Shown here in pieces: positions 42,530 to 50,656 of a stretch of 64,000 nt of DNA. The notes below the pieces were generated by a model. The model was not told where the DNA came from. It saw nothing but the letters and a program-made list of their open reading frames with translations, and did not search any database. A program made the translations under genes and the position numbers. How positions within the stretch are numbered: position 1 is the stretch's first letter; each line of letters begins with the position of its first letter. Origin of the DNA: Pseudolysinimonas_A sp041984585 (GTDB lineage: Bacteria; Actinomycetota; Actinomycetes; Actinomycetales; Microbacteriaceae); assembly GCA_041984585.1 (NCBI GenBank), contig JBHIXX010000003.1:50798-114797 (forward strand), given 5' to 3'.

Positions 42530-43903
42530 TCAGCCGACCGTCGCGTCGGAGCGGAAGCGCCGGGGCTTCCCCTCCCCCAGGTCGGCGACGGTGTCGAGCA
42601 CCTCGGCGCGCACCTCGCGGCCGAGCAGCGCGGCGATGCGGGCGGCCGCGGTCGCCGTGTCGCCGCCCACCATCCGCGCCACGACGTCGCCGGAGGCGTC
42701 CTGCACCACCGACCACGCGCGCACGCTCGCCGCCTGCAGGTGCTGCACGAGGTCGACGGAGGGCACGCCGCGACCGTCGGCCGCGCGGAACACGGTGGCC
42801 GCGCGTCCCTCGAGGTCGTCGAGCGCGAGCCGCCCGTCGGGCAGGGTGGTCAGCCGCGCATGGTCGCCTGTGCGGTAGCGGACGAGGGGCAGCAGCGGGT
42901 TCTCCCCCGCGGTGACGACGATCTCGCCGCGCGCCTCGGTGGGCCGCCCGTCGGGGTCGAGCACCTCGACGTGCACGCGGCGGTCGAGCACCGTCATCGG
43001 GCCGTCGTCGATGCGCGCCGCGATCGGCCCGGTCTCCTGCAGTCCGTACACGTCGATCACGGGAACCCGGTACGCGGAGCGCAGGTCGTCGCGCAGGGCG
43101 GCCGAGAGCTCCATCGCCCCGGAGAAGATGACGAGCGGATGCAGTCCCGCGACCAACCGGGGGTCGAGCAGCTCGGCGAGGCTGGTCGGGGTGCCCGAGT
43201 ACGCCTGCGGGTCGTGGTCGAGCAGGAAGGCGGCGCGTCCCGCCGCCCCTTCGGGCCACTGGGCGGGGTCGTGGTTGAGCCGCGCCATCGTCGCCTGGCG
43301 GAACCCGCTGAGCACGGAGGCGTAGGTGAACGCCTGCCGCTGGCGGATGACGTTGGCCAGCGCCATCCGCGCCGGGTCGGGCTCCCACGTGACGCCGGCG
43401 TCAGCGGCGAGCCGGTGCAGCAGGTGGAAGGTGCGGGCGATCACCACCGGATGCTCGGGCAGCACGAGCGACCGGCCGGTGGTACCGGAGGAGGTGGCCT
43501 GCACGATCCCGTCGAGGTCGGCGCCGAGCGGCACGAACCGCGAGACGTCGGCGAGCAGGTCGTCGCGGGTGACGAGCGGGAAGTCGTCGAGCGCCCGCAG
43601 CCGGTCGCGGATGCCGCGGTACGCGGGCAGCTCTCGCGCGGCCGCGAGGTGGTCGGGCAGCCAGTCGCCGGTCGGGAGCGGGGTGGCCGCCGCGACGATC
43701 CCCTCGGCGTCGAGTCGGTCGCCGGCGGCGTGCACCCAGGCGGGAGCGCTCGGGTGGGTGCGCACGGCGTCGAGCCGCGCGGCGCCGTCGGGGGTGAGGG
43801 TCGGCCAGCGCTCCGCGTCGGTGAGCACGACCGCCGCCTGCGGCTCGTACTCGGGCAGGTCGACCCCGCCGTGGAGGTCGGGGTCGTCCGGGTGATCAGA
43901 CAT
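42530..43903 (-). CDS. PaaK-like AMP-binding (adenylate-forming) enzyme
   Basis: A 457-residue member of the adenylate-forming superfamily, closest in form to phenylacetate-CoA ligase. Motifs: A3-type SSGTTG (138-143), A5-type YGLQE (286-290), A7-type YRTGD (343-347) and GEGK with the candidate catalytic Lys446. It should activate a carboxylate with ATP; the acceptor (CoA, amine, protein) is unknown. It is the last gene of the five-gene minus-strand block and its ATG overlaps the previous stop by 8 bases, so it is part of the AAA+/VWA system. Confidence 0.8.
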   Translation of the reverse strand: MSDHPDDPDLHGGVDLPEYEPQAAVVLTDAERWPTLTPDGAARLDAVRTHPSAPAWVHAAGDRLDAEGIVAAATPLPTGDWLPDHLAAARELPAYRGIRDRLRALDDFPLVTRDDLLADVSRFVPLGADLDGIVQATSSGTTGRSLVLPEHPVVIARTFHLLHRLAADAGVTWEPDPARMALANVIRQRQAFTYASVLSGFRQATMARLNHDPAQWPEGAAGRAAFLLDHDPQAYSGTPTSLAELLDPRLVAGLHPLVIFSGAMELSAALRDDLRSAYRVPVIDVYGLQETGPIAARIDDGPMTVLDRRVHVEVLDPDGRPTEARGEIVVTAGENPLLPLVRYRTGDHARLTTLPDGRLALDDLEGRAATVFRAADGRGVPSVDLVQHLQAASVRAWSVVQDASGDVVARMVGGDTATAAARIAALLGREVRAEVLDTVADLGEGKPRRFRSDATVG

Positions 43904-44531
43904 TGGTGTACCTCGCGGCGGCCTCCGCGGCGCGCTTCTTCTCCAGCTCGCGCACCAGTCGCATCCGGTGCCGGTACTCCTCCGCCACCGTGGTCAGCAG
44001 CCGGTTGCGCGCGAGCGAGTCGCGCGCGTCGAACAGCGACCGGGCGGTCGTGAGGTCCTCGCCGGCGGGCAGCAGCATGTTCCACAGCAGGATGGTGCGG
44101 GCCGCCTCCTCGCGGCGATCCGCGACGGTGAGCCACTGGCGCGGCGGGCTGACGGAGGCGAGCCGGAAGGCGAGCGCGCTGATCCACAGCGGGATCAGCT
44201 TCGCCGGGAGCGGCGGGTGGAAGGGGCCGACGAGTTCGGTGCTGGCGGCGAGCCAGCATCCGATCGCGACGGCGAGACGGGCGTCGGGATGCCGCGCCGC
44301 GACGGCGAGCCAGCTCGGCGCGGCGCCCACCACGTCGGAGTACAGCGCGACGATGTCGACCCGCTCGTCGAGGAACTGCGTGGGCACGGAGGTGAGGCGC
44401 TCCTCGATCGCCTGCAGCGGCGGTCCCGGCACCGCCCGCGCCCAGAACCCCTCCTCGTCCTGCTCCAGTCCGAGCCAGGCCTCGAGCAGCATGGCGGAGG
44501 TCGGCTGCGCCGCCGCGTCGTCAGCGGACAT
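43896..44531 (-). CDS. Unknown helical protein of the MoxR-VWA operon
   Basis: A 211-residue protein that I do not recognise. It is Ala/Leu-rich and predicted largely helical, with a short hydrophobic stretch (KLIPLWISALAF) that could be buried or membrane-associated and a charged C-terminal helix (RHRMRLVRELEKKRAAEAAARY). No cysteines except one at about residue 97. The ATG at 44531 overlaps the VWA gene stop by 11 bases and its own stop overlaps the AMP-binding gene by 8 bases. An adaptor or substrate of the ATPase is a guess. Confidence 0.7.
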   Translation of the reverse strand: MSADDAAAQPTSAMLLEAWLGLEQDEEGFWARAVPGPPLQAIEERLTSVPTQFLDERVDIVALYSDVVGAAPSWLAVAARHPDARLAVAIGCWLAASTELVGPFHPPLPAKLIPLWISALAFRLASVSPPRQWLTVADRREEAARTILLWNMLLPAGEDLTTARSLFDARDSLARNRLLTTVAEEYRHRMRLVRELEKKRAAEAAARYTNV

Positions 44532-46338
44532 GGGCCGGCTCCCCCGCATCGAGGATGCGGCGGGCGAGGCGCGCGCAGGCCGCGGGGGCGTCGTCCATCG
44601 AGGCGACGCGCAGCACCGAGTACCCGGCGGCCGCCGCCTCGTCGTCGACGGCGCTGGGCACGCCGAGGATGACGAGCGTGCCGGTGTCGAGCGTGCGTCC
44701 GACCCGGGCGGCGACGTCGGCGAACTGGTCCTGGCCGGCGCCGAACATCGACGAGAGTCCGTCGTCGGAGAGCACCACTACGTGTCGACGGCGACCGGGC
44801 TCGGGCGGTCCCTCGTACCGGCGCTGGTAGAGGTCGAGCGGGAACGTGGTGCCCCCGCCGAAGTAGGTGGCGAGCATCCCGAGCGCCTCGCGCCGGTCGC
44901 GGATGAAGCGCTCCGATCCGGCGACCTGGCCGCGGCTCGACCAGGAGGTTGCGCGCACGCGCCCGCCCCCGCGCAGCACCGACAGCGCGAGAATCGTGCC
45001 GGCGAGCACCGCGGGCGACCCCGCCGAGGGGGCGGGCATCGAGCCCGACGAGTCGAGGTAGATGTCGAGGTCGACGCCGCGCTCCTCGGGCAGCTGCTCC
45101 TCGGCGATCCACTCGCGCGTACGGGTCGTCACGCCGGGCAGCACGTCGATCGAGTGCGCGAGGGATGCCGTCCAGTCGACGACGGTCGGGTCGTCGCCGA
45201 GCTCCCACAGCGCCAGCGCCCCGGGGATCTCGTCGCCGAGCCGGGCCGGAGCGCGCTCCACCAGTGGGGCCACGTGCGGGCGGGCGCGCGCCTGGTACCA
45301 GGCCGAGACGACGTCGGCCTCCGCTGCGCCCGGGAACAGCTGCAGGGTCTCCGCCACGTCGTACTTCTGCCCGCCCGCCGCGGAGACGGCTCCGTCCGCA
45401 TCGTCGGCGGGTGCGCCGCCGGCATCGGGCACCTCGGTCGCCGGGTGCACGGGGGCTTCCGCGAGGCGCGCGTCGGCGAGAACCCGCTCCAGCTCCGCCG
45501 CAGTGGCGGGGGCGGCATCCGGCTCGCCGTCGCAGAGCACCCCTCCCGTGCCCGAGCCGCCGGCACCGCCCGTGCCGTCGCGCATCCGCTCCATCAGGTA
45601 TGGGGCGAGCAGCATGCCGAACCGCAGGGCGCCGCGCACCGGGTCGTCGGCGAACCCGCGCAGCGTGCGCACCAGCAGTTCGGCGTCGGCGCGCAGGTCG
45701 GTCGGGGGGCGGTACTCGTCGACTCCGGCCACCGGTTCGTCGGCGCGGGCCATCGGTGGCTCGATCGGACAGAAGGTGCCCGCCGGCCGACCCCACGCGA
45801 TCTCGGTGGCCCGCAGCAGAACCCACCACTCCGGGGTCGGGTCGTCGGAGCCGTTGACGGCGGCCCAGAGTCGCTCCATGCCGGTCGGTCGCTCGCCGCG
45901 GCGGCGCTGCATCTCGACGATGCGGGTGTTGATGAGCAGGTCGGACCAGACGTTCGACAGCCACTGCGCCATCCGCTGCATCCGGTCGGGGGCGATGCCG
46001 TAGACATTCGCGGCGAGCACGGCGCGCCCCATCTGCGCGGCGAGGGTGAGCGACCCGAGCCGGGTGCTGGGCGAGAGCACGTGATGGCCGATCTCGTGGG
46101 CGAACACCGACTCCAGCTCGTCGTCGGCGCCGAGCTGCGCGGCGCGGTCGGGGTCGACGTGTACGCGCGGCGGAAAGCCGAACCAGGCGAACGACGGCAC
46201 GTCGGGAGGGGCGTCGACCAGCGCAGGGTCTGCCATCCGCACCCGCCAGAGGTCGAGCGCGGCGTTCCAGGCGCGGCGCTCCTCGGCGGTGAGGGCGCGC
46301 GCGGGCGCGGCGCCGGTCGCGTCGTCGGGCGGGATCAC
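44521..46338 (-). CDS. HEIGHH metallopeptidase-like plus VWA domain protein
   Basis: A 605-residue protein similar to DUF2201-type putative metallopeptidases with a VWA end. The N-terminal domain has HEIGHH (His81-Glu82, His85, His86). A Gly/Ala-rich middle (about 255-325) precedes a VWA domain with a complete MIDAS: DSSGS (429-433), Thr in GGGTT (about 497) and SDD (524-526). VWA partners of MoxR ATPases commonly act as adaptors for metal insertion or complex remodelling. The GTG at 46338 overlaps the preceding stop (GTGA). Confidence 0.85.
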   Translation of the reverse strand: MIPPDDATGAAPARALTAEERRAWNAALDLWRVRMADPALVDAPPDVPSFAWFGFPPRVHVDPDRAAQLGADDELESVFAHEIGHHVLSPSTRLGSLTLAAQMGRAVLAANVYGIAPDRMQRMAQWLSNVWSDLLINTRIVEMQRRRGERPTGMERLWAAVNGSDDPTPEWWVLLRATEIAWGRPAGTFCPIEPPMARADEPVAGVDEYRPPTDLRADAELLVRTLRGFADDPVRGALRFGMLLAPYLMERMRDGTGGAGGSGTGGVLCDGEPDAAPATAAELERVLADARLAEAPVHPATEVPDAGGAPADDADGAVSAAGGQKYDVAETLQLFPGAAEADVVSAWYQARARPHVAPLVERAPARLGDEIPGALALWELGDDPTVVDWTASLAHSIDVLPGVTTRTREWIAEEQLPEERGVDLDIYLDSSGSMPAPSAGSPAVLAGTILALSVLRGGGRVRATSWSSRGQVAGSERFIRDRREALGMLATYFGGGTTFPLDLYQRRYEGPPEPGRRRHVVVLSDDGLSSMFGAGQDQFADVAARVGRTLDTGTLVILGVPSAVDDEAAAAGYSVLRVASMDDAPAACARLARRILDAGEPAHVR

Positions 46339-46985
46339 GCGGGCACCTCGACGAAGTAGCTGCCGCCGACCGTCCAGCCGAGGTCGGCCTCCGTGAACGG
46401 ATCGGCGCACGCGGTGATCCGCCGGCCGAACGCGTCGGCCTCGACCAGCCACCATCCCTCGGCGGTGCGGATGCCGGGCAGACCGTCGTCGTCGCGTCGC
46501 CCGGTGGTCTCGGGCGCCGCGACGAACGGCCCGCCGAGTCCGGCGAACCCACCGAGGATCGCGAGCAGCGGCGGAGCCCCGTCGCCCGTCGGCCAGTGGA
46601 ACGGCGAGGCGCGCTGGCCCTCGACGAAGCCGGAGAGCGCGTCCACGGGGAGGGCGAGGGCGGCCGCGAGGGACGCCGCGACCGGGCCCGGGGCGTCGTC
46701 GGCGAGCGCGTGGGAGATGCGCGCGAGGGCGTCGCCGCGGAAGCCGAGGGCGCCCGCGCGCCAGGCGGCGACCACGGCGACCGAGCGCACGGTCTCCGCG
46801 TCGGGAGACGACCCGGCCGCGGCGATACCGGCGCCGACCAGCCGGGCGAACGCGTCCGGGTCGGCGCCGGCGTCGGCCGCGCGCTCGCCGGCGAGACGCA
46901 GGTCGAGACCGGCGGCCTCCGCGGGCGGCTCCGCATCGGGGAGGCCGCTCAGCACGTCGTCGGCGGGGCGCCACTCGGTGCGCAC
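46335..46985 (-). CDS. Unknown protein of the MoxR-VWA operon
   Basis: A 216-residue protein without a recognised domain. The first 110 residues are Ala-rich and helical; the last 60 contain a likely beta structure (WWLVEADAFGRRITACADPF, then LGWTVGGSYFVEVP). It starts at a GTG 3 bases after the MoxR gene stop and overlaps the VWA gene by 4 bases, so it is translated with both. Position between the ATPase and its VWA partner suggests it links them, but this is inference. Confidence 0.7.
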   Translation of the reverse strand: MRTEWRPADDVLSGLPDAEPPAEAAGLDLRLAGERAADAGADPDAFARLVGAGIAAAGSSPDAETVRSVAVVAAWRAGALGFRGDALARISHALADDAPGPVAASLAAALALPVDALSGFVEGQRASPFHWPTGDGAPPLLAILGGFAGLGGPFVAAPETTGRRDDDGLPGIRTAEGWWLVEADAFGRRITACADPFTEADLGWTVGGSYFVEVPA

Positions 46986-46988
46986 CGC

Positions 46989-48566
46989 TCAGCTCCGCGA
47001 CGCGAGCCAGCGCTGGTAGTTGGCGTAGCGCTGGTGCAGGTACTTCAGGGCGAGCAGGTCGTCGAAGTGGCGTCCGTAGAGCTTCTTCCGGTCGCCGATC
47101 GCGCGGATCGCCGACTCCACGGCGGTGAGCCGCCGCGACACCTCCACCGCGCTCAGTCCGTCGAGCCCCTCCTCGAACGCGGCGAGCAGGTCGCCGACCG
47201 GGTCGTCGTCGTCGAGACCGAGCTTGCGGAACTCGGCGACCGACGCGTCCCACAGCTCCTGCACCCAGGTGGCCGAGTCGAGCGCCAGCTCGCGGCCCGT
47301 CTCCGACTCGAACGCCGGATGCAGGTCGTTGGGCAGCAGCTTGCCGCGCAGCACGAACGGCGCGACGGCGCGCAGGTCGTCCTCGGTCACCTCCGCCGAG
47401 CCGCGGAAGAACGCCATCGCCTTCGCGTAGAGGATGAGTCCCTGCAGGTTGCGCACCGAGAGCCCGGTGGTGGTCTGCGACCCCGGGTCGACCTGCAGGT
47501 CGGCGCCGGAGTTCGCACCGATGACATCCGCCACCCGGCCGCCGGCGGTCGCGACCGAGTCCTTCGTGCGGTACTCGAAGCGGCGCCCGCCGTGCTGCAC
47601 GAACTCGAACTGCCCGGCGAAGAACTCGAGCCGCCGACGCACCGCGCGCGGCACGGGCACCGACCGGATCGCCTTCGGCAGGGTGGCGAGGTCGCCGGCC
47701 GAGAACACCAGCTCGGCGGGCACGTGGTCCTCGGGCCGCTCCCCCGCCTCGATGCGGGTGACCAGCTCGTCGAAGAAGCGCATGTTGAACCCGGCGGTCT
47801 GCACGGTGACGTCGATGCGGTCGCGCAGCGCCTGGATGACGGGGAACGTGCCGCCGCCCGCGTCGTCGTTCGCGGTGAAGAACCACGCCTCGACGCCGTT
47901 CTCGGGCGCGGTGCGCTGCATCTGGTCGTACGACTCGACGTAACCCTCGGCGACCATCGTCAGCAGCGCCGACTGCGTCTTCGTCGGGATGCGGTTGTAC
48001 TCGTCGACGATCTTCACCGGGCCGGTCAGCCAGTCGCGCCACGCGATCCGGATGTCGGCGAGCGAGTCGGCGTTGACCAGGTCCTTCGGCAGCGGCATCC
48101 CGACCAGGTCGGAGACGGTGAGCTGCGGCTGGCCCTGCTGCACCATCCGGCGCACCTCGCGCGACGGCAGGCCGGCCAGCACGCCCATGAGCACGGCCAG
48201 GGTCGTCTTGCCGCGGCCCGGTCCGCCGATCAGCAGGCACTTGCCGCCGACGGCGAAGGTGAGCAGCGGCATGAGCACGTTGCTCGAGTACGACTGCTCG
48301 GTGGGCAGCCGCAGCTCCGCGCCCGCGTCGCCGAGCGGGATGCGCAGCGGCTCGCCGTGCGAGAACTCGATGTCGTAGTACGGCGAGATGACGGCGCGGT
48401 TGACCAGCCAGAAGTACGCCTGCCGCAGCTGCTCGTCGAGCGGCAGCTCGTCGGCCGACTCGGGGGCGAACAGGTCCTCGGCGGTCAGCTGCTCGCTCGT
48501 CGCGGCGGTGCCGATGTTGGTCGGCGACTCCGAGACCTTGCTCCACCGATCCCGTCCGCGCGCCAT
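46989..48566 (-). CDS. MoxR-type AAA+ ATPase
   Basis: A 525-residue AAA+ protein. Walker A is GGPGRGKTT (114-122), Walker B is VKIVDEYNRIP (Asp188, Glu189), the sensor 1 region is WFFTANDD, and an Arg finger candidate is in ALRDRID. It is longer than typical MoxR (about 330) because of a C-terminal extension of about 150 residues with a possible coiled coil. First gene of the five-gene operon. The ATG at 48566 is 6 bases after CAGACT; another in-frame ATG is at 48584. Confidence 0.87.
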   Translation of the reverse strand: MARGRDRWSKVSESPTNIGTAATSEQLTAEDLFAPESADELPLDEQLRQAYFWLVNRAVISPYYDIEFSHGEPLRIPLGDAGAELRLPTEQSYSSNVLMPLLTFAVGGKCLLIGGPGRGKTTLAVLMGVLAGLPSREVRRMVQQGQPQLTVSDLVGMPLPKDLVNADSLADIRIAWRDWLTGPVKIVDEYNRIPTKTQSALLTMVAEGYVESYDQMQRTAPENGVEAWFFTANDDAGGGTFPVIQALRDRIDVTVQTAGFNMRFFDELVTRIEAGERPEDHVPAELVFSAGDLATLPKAIRSVPVPRAVRRRLEFFAGQFEFVQHGGRRFEYRTKDSVATAGGRVADVIGANSGADLQVDPGSQTTTGLSVRNLQGLILYAKAMAFFRGSAEVTEDDLRAVAPFVLRGKLLPNDLHPAFESETGRELALDSATWVQELWDASVAEFRKLGLDDDDPVGDLLAAFEEGLDGLSAVEVSRRLTAVESAIRAIGDRKKLYGRHFDDLLALKYLHQRYANYQRWLASRS

Positions 48567-48697
48567 GCCGTCAGTCTGCCGCATCGTGAGTCGTGCTCGG
48601 CGGTCGGGACATCGCCGCGCGCCGCTCGCGGTCGTCGCGGAGGGTGTCGGCCGCTCTCCCGGTGGCCGCTTCCGCCCGTCGGGGGTCGGTGGCACAA

Positions 48698-48713
48698 TCG
48701 AACACATGTTCGA
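48698..48713. promoter_or_regulatory. LexA-binding SOS box upstream of imuA'
   Basis: TCGAACACATGTTCGA is a perfect 16-bp palindrome of the actinobacterial LexA consensus TCGAAC-N4-GTTCGA. It ends 15 bases before the imuA' start codon and overlaps a CACAAT candidate -10. The divergent MoxR gene starts 132 bases away. Confidence 0.93.
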
Positions 48714-48728
48714 GAGTGAGGTGCGGCG

Positions 48729-49475
48729 ATGAGCGAGGCGGCGCTCGTGCTCGACCCGGTGGCGACGGCCCCGGAGGTCGCCCCCGACCGCGGCGAGGTG
48801 GTGCGCGAACTGCAGGAGCGCATCCGGCGCATGCAGCGCACCCGGCTCGACACCCGCGCCATCCCCACCGAACCGGCGCTCGCCGACCTGCTGCCGGGCG
48901 GCGCGCTCGAGGCGGGCGGGTCGTACGTGGTGAGCAGCTCGACGACGCTCGCCCTCAGCATGCTGCTCGGGCCGAGCCGGGCCGGCGCCTGGTGCGCGGT
49001 GGTCGGCATGCCCGACCTCGGCGTCGAGGCGGCCGCGGGCCTCGGGGTCGACCTGGAGCGCCTGGTGCTCGTGCCGCATCCCGGCGAGCACTGGCTGGGC
49101 GTCGTCGCCGCTCTCGTCGACGTGGTGTCGGTCGTGCTGGTGCGTCCGCCGCGGCGCGACGGCCGCGTGACCGTCTCCCCCGCCGCGGCCGAGAAGCTGT
49201 CGTCGCGGCTGCGGCAGCGCGAGGCGGTGCTGGTGAGCGTCGGCGACTGGCCGCGGGCGGATGCCGCCCTGCGCGTCACCGACAGCGCCTGGTCGGGGCT
49301 CGGCGCCGGCTTCGGCCGCCTCACCGCACGGCAGGTGACGGTCGCCTCCACCGCGCGGGCGTGGGAGGGGCGGATGCGGTCGCGCCGACTGTGGCTGCCG
49401 GGTGCCGACGCGCGCCTCGCGGCCGTCGAGCCCCGCGCCGAGGCCGTCGCCCTGCGCGCGGCCCGCGCCGGGTGA
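48729..49475 (+). CDS. imuA': ImuA'-type RecA-like mutasome protein
   Basis: A 248-residue protein of the actinobacterial ImuA' family, a RecA-fold accessory factor of the translesion mutasome that pairs with ImuB. The TEPALADLLPGGALEAGGSYVV stretch (about 47-68) is typical, while the Walker A of true RecA is degenerate (SSSTTLALSML). SOS control is direct: a perfect LexA box lies just upstream. Unlike the usual order, imuB is not next to it but 8.6 kb away. Confidence 0.87.
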   Translation: MSEAALVLDPVATAPEVAPDRGEVVRELQERIRRMQRTRLDTRAIPTEPALADLLPGGALEAGGSYVVSSSTTLALSMLLGPSRAGAWCAVVGMPDLGVEAAAGLGVDLERLVLVPHPGEHWLGVVAALVDVVSVVLVRPPRRDGRVTVSPAAAEKLSSRLRQREAVLVSVGDWPRADAALRVTDSAWSGLGAGFGRLTARQVTVASTARAWEGRMRSRRLWLPGADARLAAVEPRAEAVALRAARAG

Positions 49476-49536
49476 GCCGCCACGCCCCCGGTGACGTGCC
49501 CCGTTCAGCGACCCGCGACCCGTCGGAGGCCGGGAC

Positions 49537-49542
49537 TACCGT
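49537..49542 (+). promoter_or_regulatory. -10 element of a leaderless promoter for the DUF1905 gene
   Basis: TACCGT is followed by 6 bases and the ATG at 49549. Confidence 0.45.
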
Positions 49543-49548
49543 GACGGC

Positions 49549-49854
49549 ATGAAGTACGAGGTGGATGCGGAGCTGTGGCTGTGGGACAGTCGCCAGCAGG
49601 ACTCGTGGACGTTCGCGAGCATCCCCGCCGAGGTGTCGGACGAGATCCGCGACATCGCCGGCGGTCTGCAGAAGCGCGGCTTCGGCTCGGTGCGCGTGCG
49701 GGTGACCGTCGGCGCCACCACCTGGCAGACGTCGGTGTTCCCCGACAGCAAGGAAGGGGTCTACGTGCTCCCTTTCAAGAAGGCCGTGCGCACCGCCGAG
49801 GGCCTCGCGGCGGGCGATCCGGTGCACCTCACCCTCGAGCTGCTCGACGTCTGA
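49549..49854 (+). CDS. DUF1905 domain protein
   Basis: A 101-residue beta-barrel-like protein. DAELWLWDSRQQDSWTFASIPAEVSDEI at the start and TTWQTSVFPDSKEGVYVLPFKKAVR at the end are the DUF1905 signature. No function is known; some members are fused to YdeI-type domains. Its last 26 bases overlap the end of the convergent DUF2834 gene. Confidence 0.87.
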   Translation: MKYEVDAELWLWDSRQQDSWTFASIPAEVSDEIRDIAGGLQKRGFGSVRVRVTVGATTWQTSVFPDSKEGVYVLPFKKAVRTAEGLAAGDPVHLTLELLDV

Positions 49855-50191
49855 CCCCGGGCTCGCCGGCGGCGAGGCGACGCTCGCGCAGCGCGAGGAA
49901 CAGCGGGATCGCGAAGGCCGCCGCCGTCACGGCGGAGAGCGGCAGGAACAGCCACGCGTGTCGCATCCCGATCCGCCGCCCTTCGACGACGACGAGGATG
50001 CCGGCGGCCACGGCGAGAACGAGCAGGTCGACCTGCAGCGACTGGGTGGCGAACCCGTTCGAGAACCACTCCCCGAACCAGGTCGACTCCCCCGCCATGG
50101 CGAGGATGTTGAACGTCCAGGTGGCGATCAGGCCGACGATCGCGAGTGAGAGGTAGCCGACGGCGAGCGGCGTCCAGCGGGGTGCGTCCAT
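49829..50191 (-). CDS. DUF2834 membrane protein
   Basis: A 120-residue protein with three or four membrane helices (about 9-30, 50-70, 77-98). The motif GFATQSLQVDLLVLAVAAGILVVVEGRRIGMR identifies DUF2834. The C-terminal tail is Arg-rich and is encoded within the tail-to-tail overlap with the DUF1905 gene. Function unknown. Confidence 0.78.
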   Translation of the reverse strand: MDAPRWTPLAVGYLSLAIVGLIATWTFNILAMAGESTWFGEWFSNGFATQSLQVDLLVLAVAAGILVVVEGRRIGMRHAWLFLPLSAVTAAAFAIPLFLALRERRLAAGEPGVRRRAARG

Positions 50192-50231
50192 GGCGCCACC
50201 CTAGGAGCCCGCGCCGGAGTCTGATCGAGTG

Positions 50232-50621
50232 CTACGGCTGCTCGCGGCGGGCGCGACCGATCCAGCCGAGGTGGGTGTGCTGGAAGGCGTCCGGATGCTT
50301 CAGCCCGTAGCCGAGTGCGCGGTCCGCGGCGACGTGGAACCCCCAGCTCGCGGCGACGAGCAACAGCGCCGTGGGATCGACCCCGGTCGCGCCGAGCGCG
50401 AGCGCGACGATGGCGGCGATCGCTGGTCCGACGTAGTTGTGCACCAGGTTGTAGCCGACGGCTCCCGGCCGCGGCCCGGCGAGGTAGCCGAGCGCGCTGA
50501 GGTCGAACACCAGGAACAGCGCGAGCGGCAGCCACCACCACCCGGGCTCGAACAGGATGACGGCCACCAGCAGGGCGACCGCGATCGCCCCGTTCTCGAC
50601 GCGCTGCACGATCTCCGGCAT
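50232..50621 (-). CDS. DUF4260 membrane protein
   Basis: A 129-residue protein with about four membrane helices. The conserved DUF4260 features are FLVFDLSALGYLAGPRPGAVGYNLVHNY in the middle and HVAADRALGYGLKHPDAFQHTHLGWIGR at the C-terminus. Function unknown. The ATG at 50621 is used because homology starts at once (VENGAIAVALL); the frame remains open far upstream only as a shadow of the MFS gene. Confidence 0.85.
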   Translation of the reverse strand: MPEIVQRVENGAIAVALLVAVILFEPGWWWLPLALFLVFDLSALGYLAGPRPGAVGYNLVHNYVGPAIAAIVALALGATGVDPTALLLVAASWGFHVAADRALGYGLKHPDAFQHTHLGWIGRARREQP

Positions 50622-50656
50622 GCGAACAGAGTAGGGACGACCGCGGTCGCCGCGGA

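Noticed and set aside
44195..46936. 913-codon minus-strand open frame in another phase of the VWA gene
   Set aside because: Very rich in Arg, Ser, Pro and Ala, without domains; the VWA and peptidase motifs are in the other frame.
49829..49854. Tail-to-tail overlap of the DUF1905 and DUF2834 genes as a sign of error
   Set aside because: Both proteins match their families up to near the end, and short convergent overlaps are common in compact genomes.
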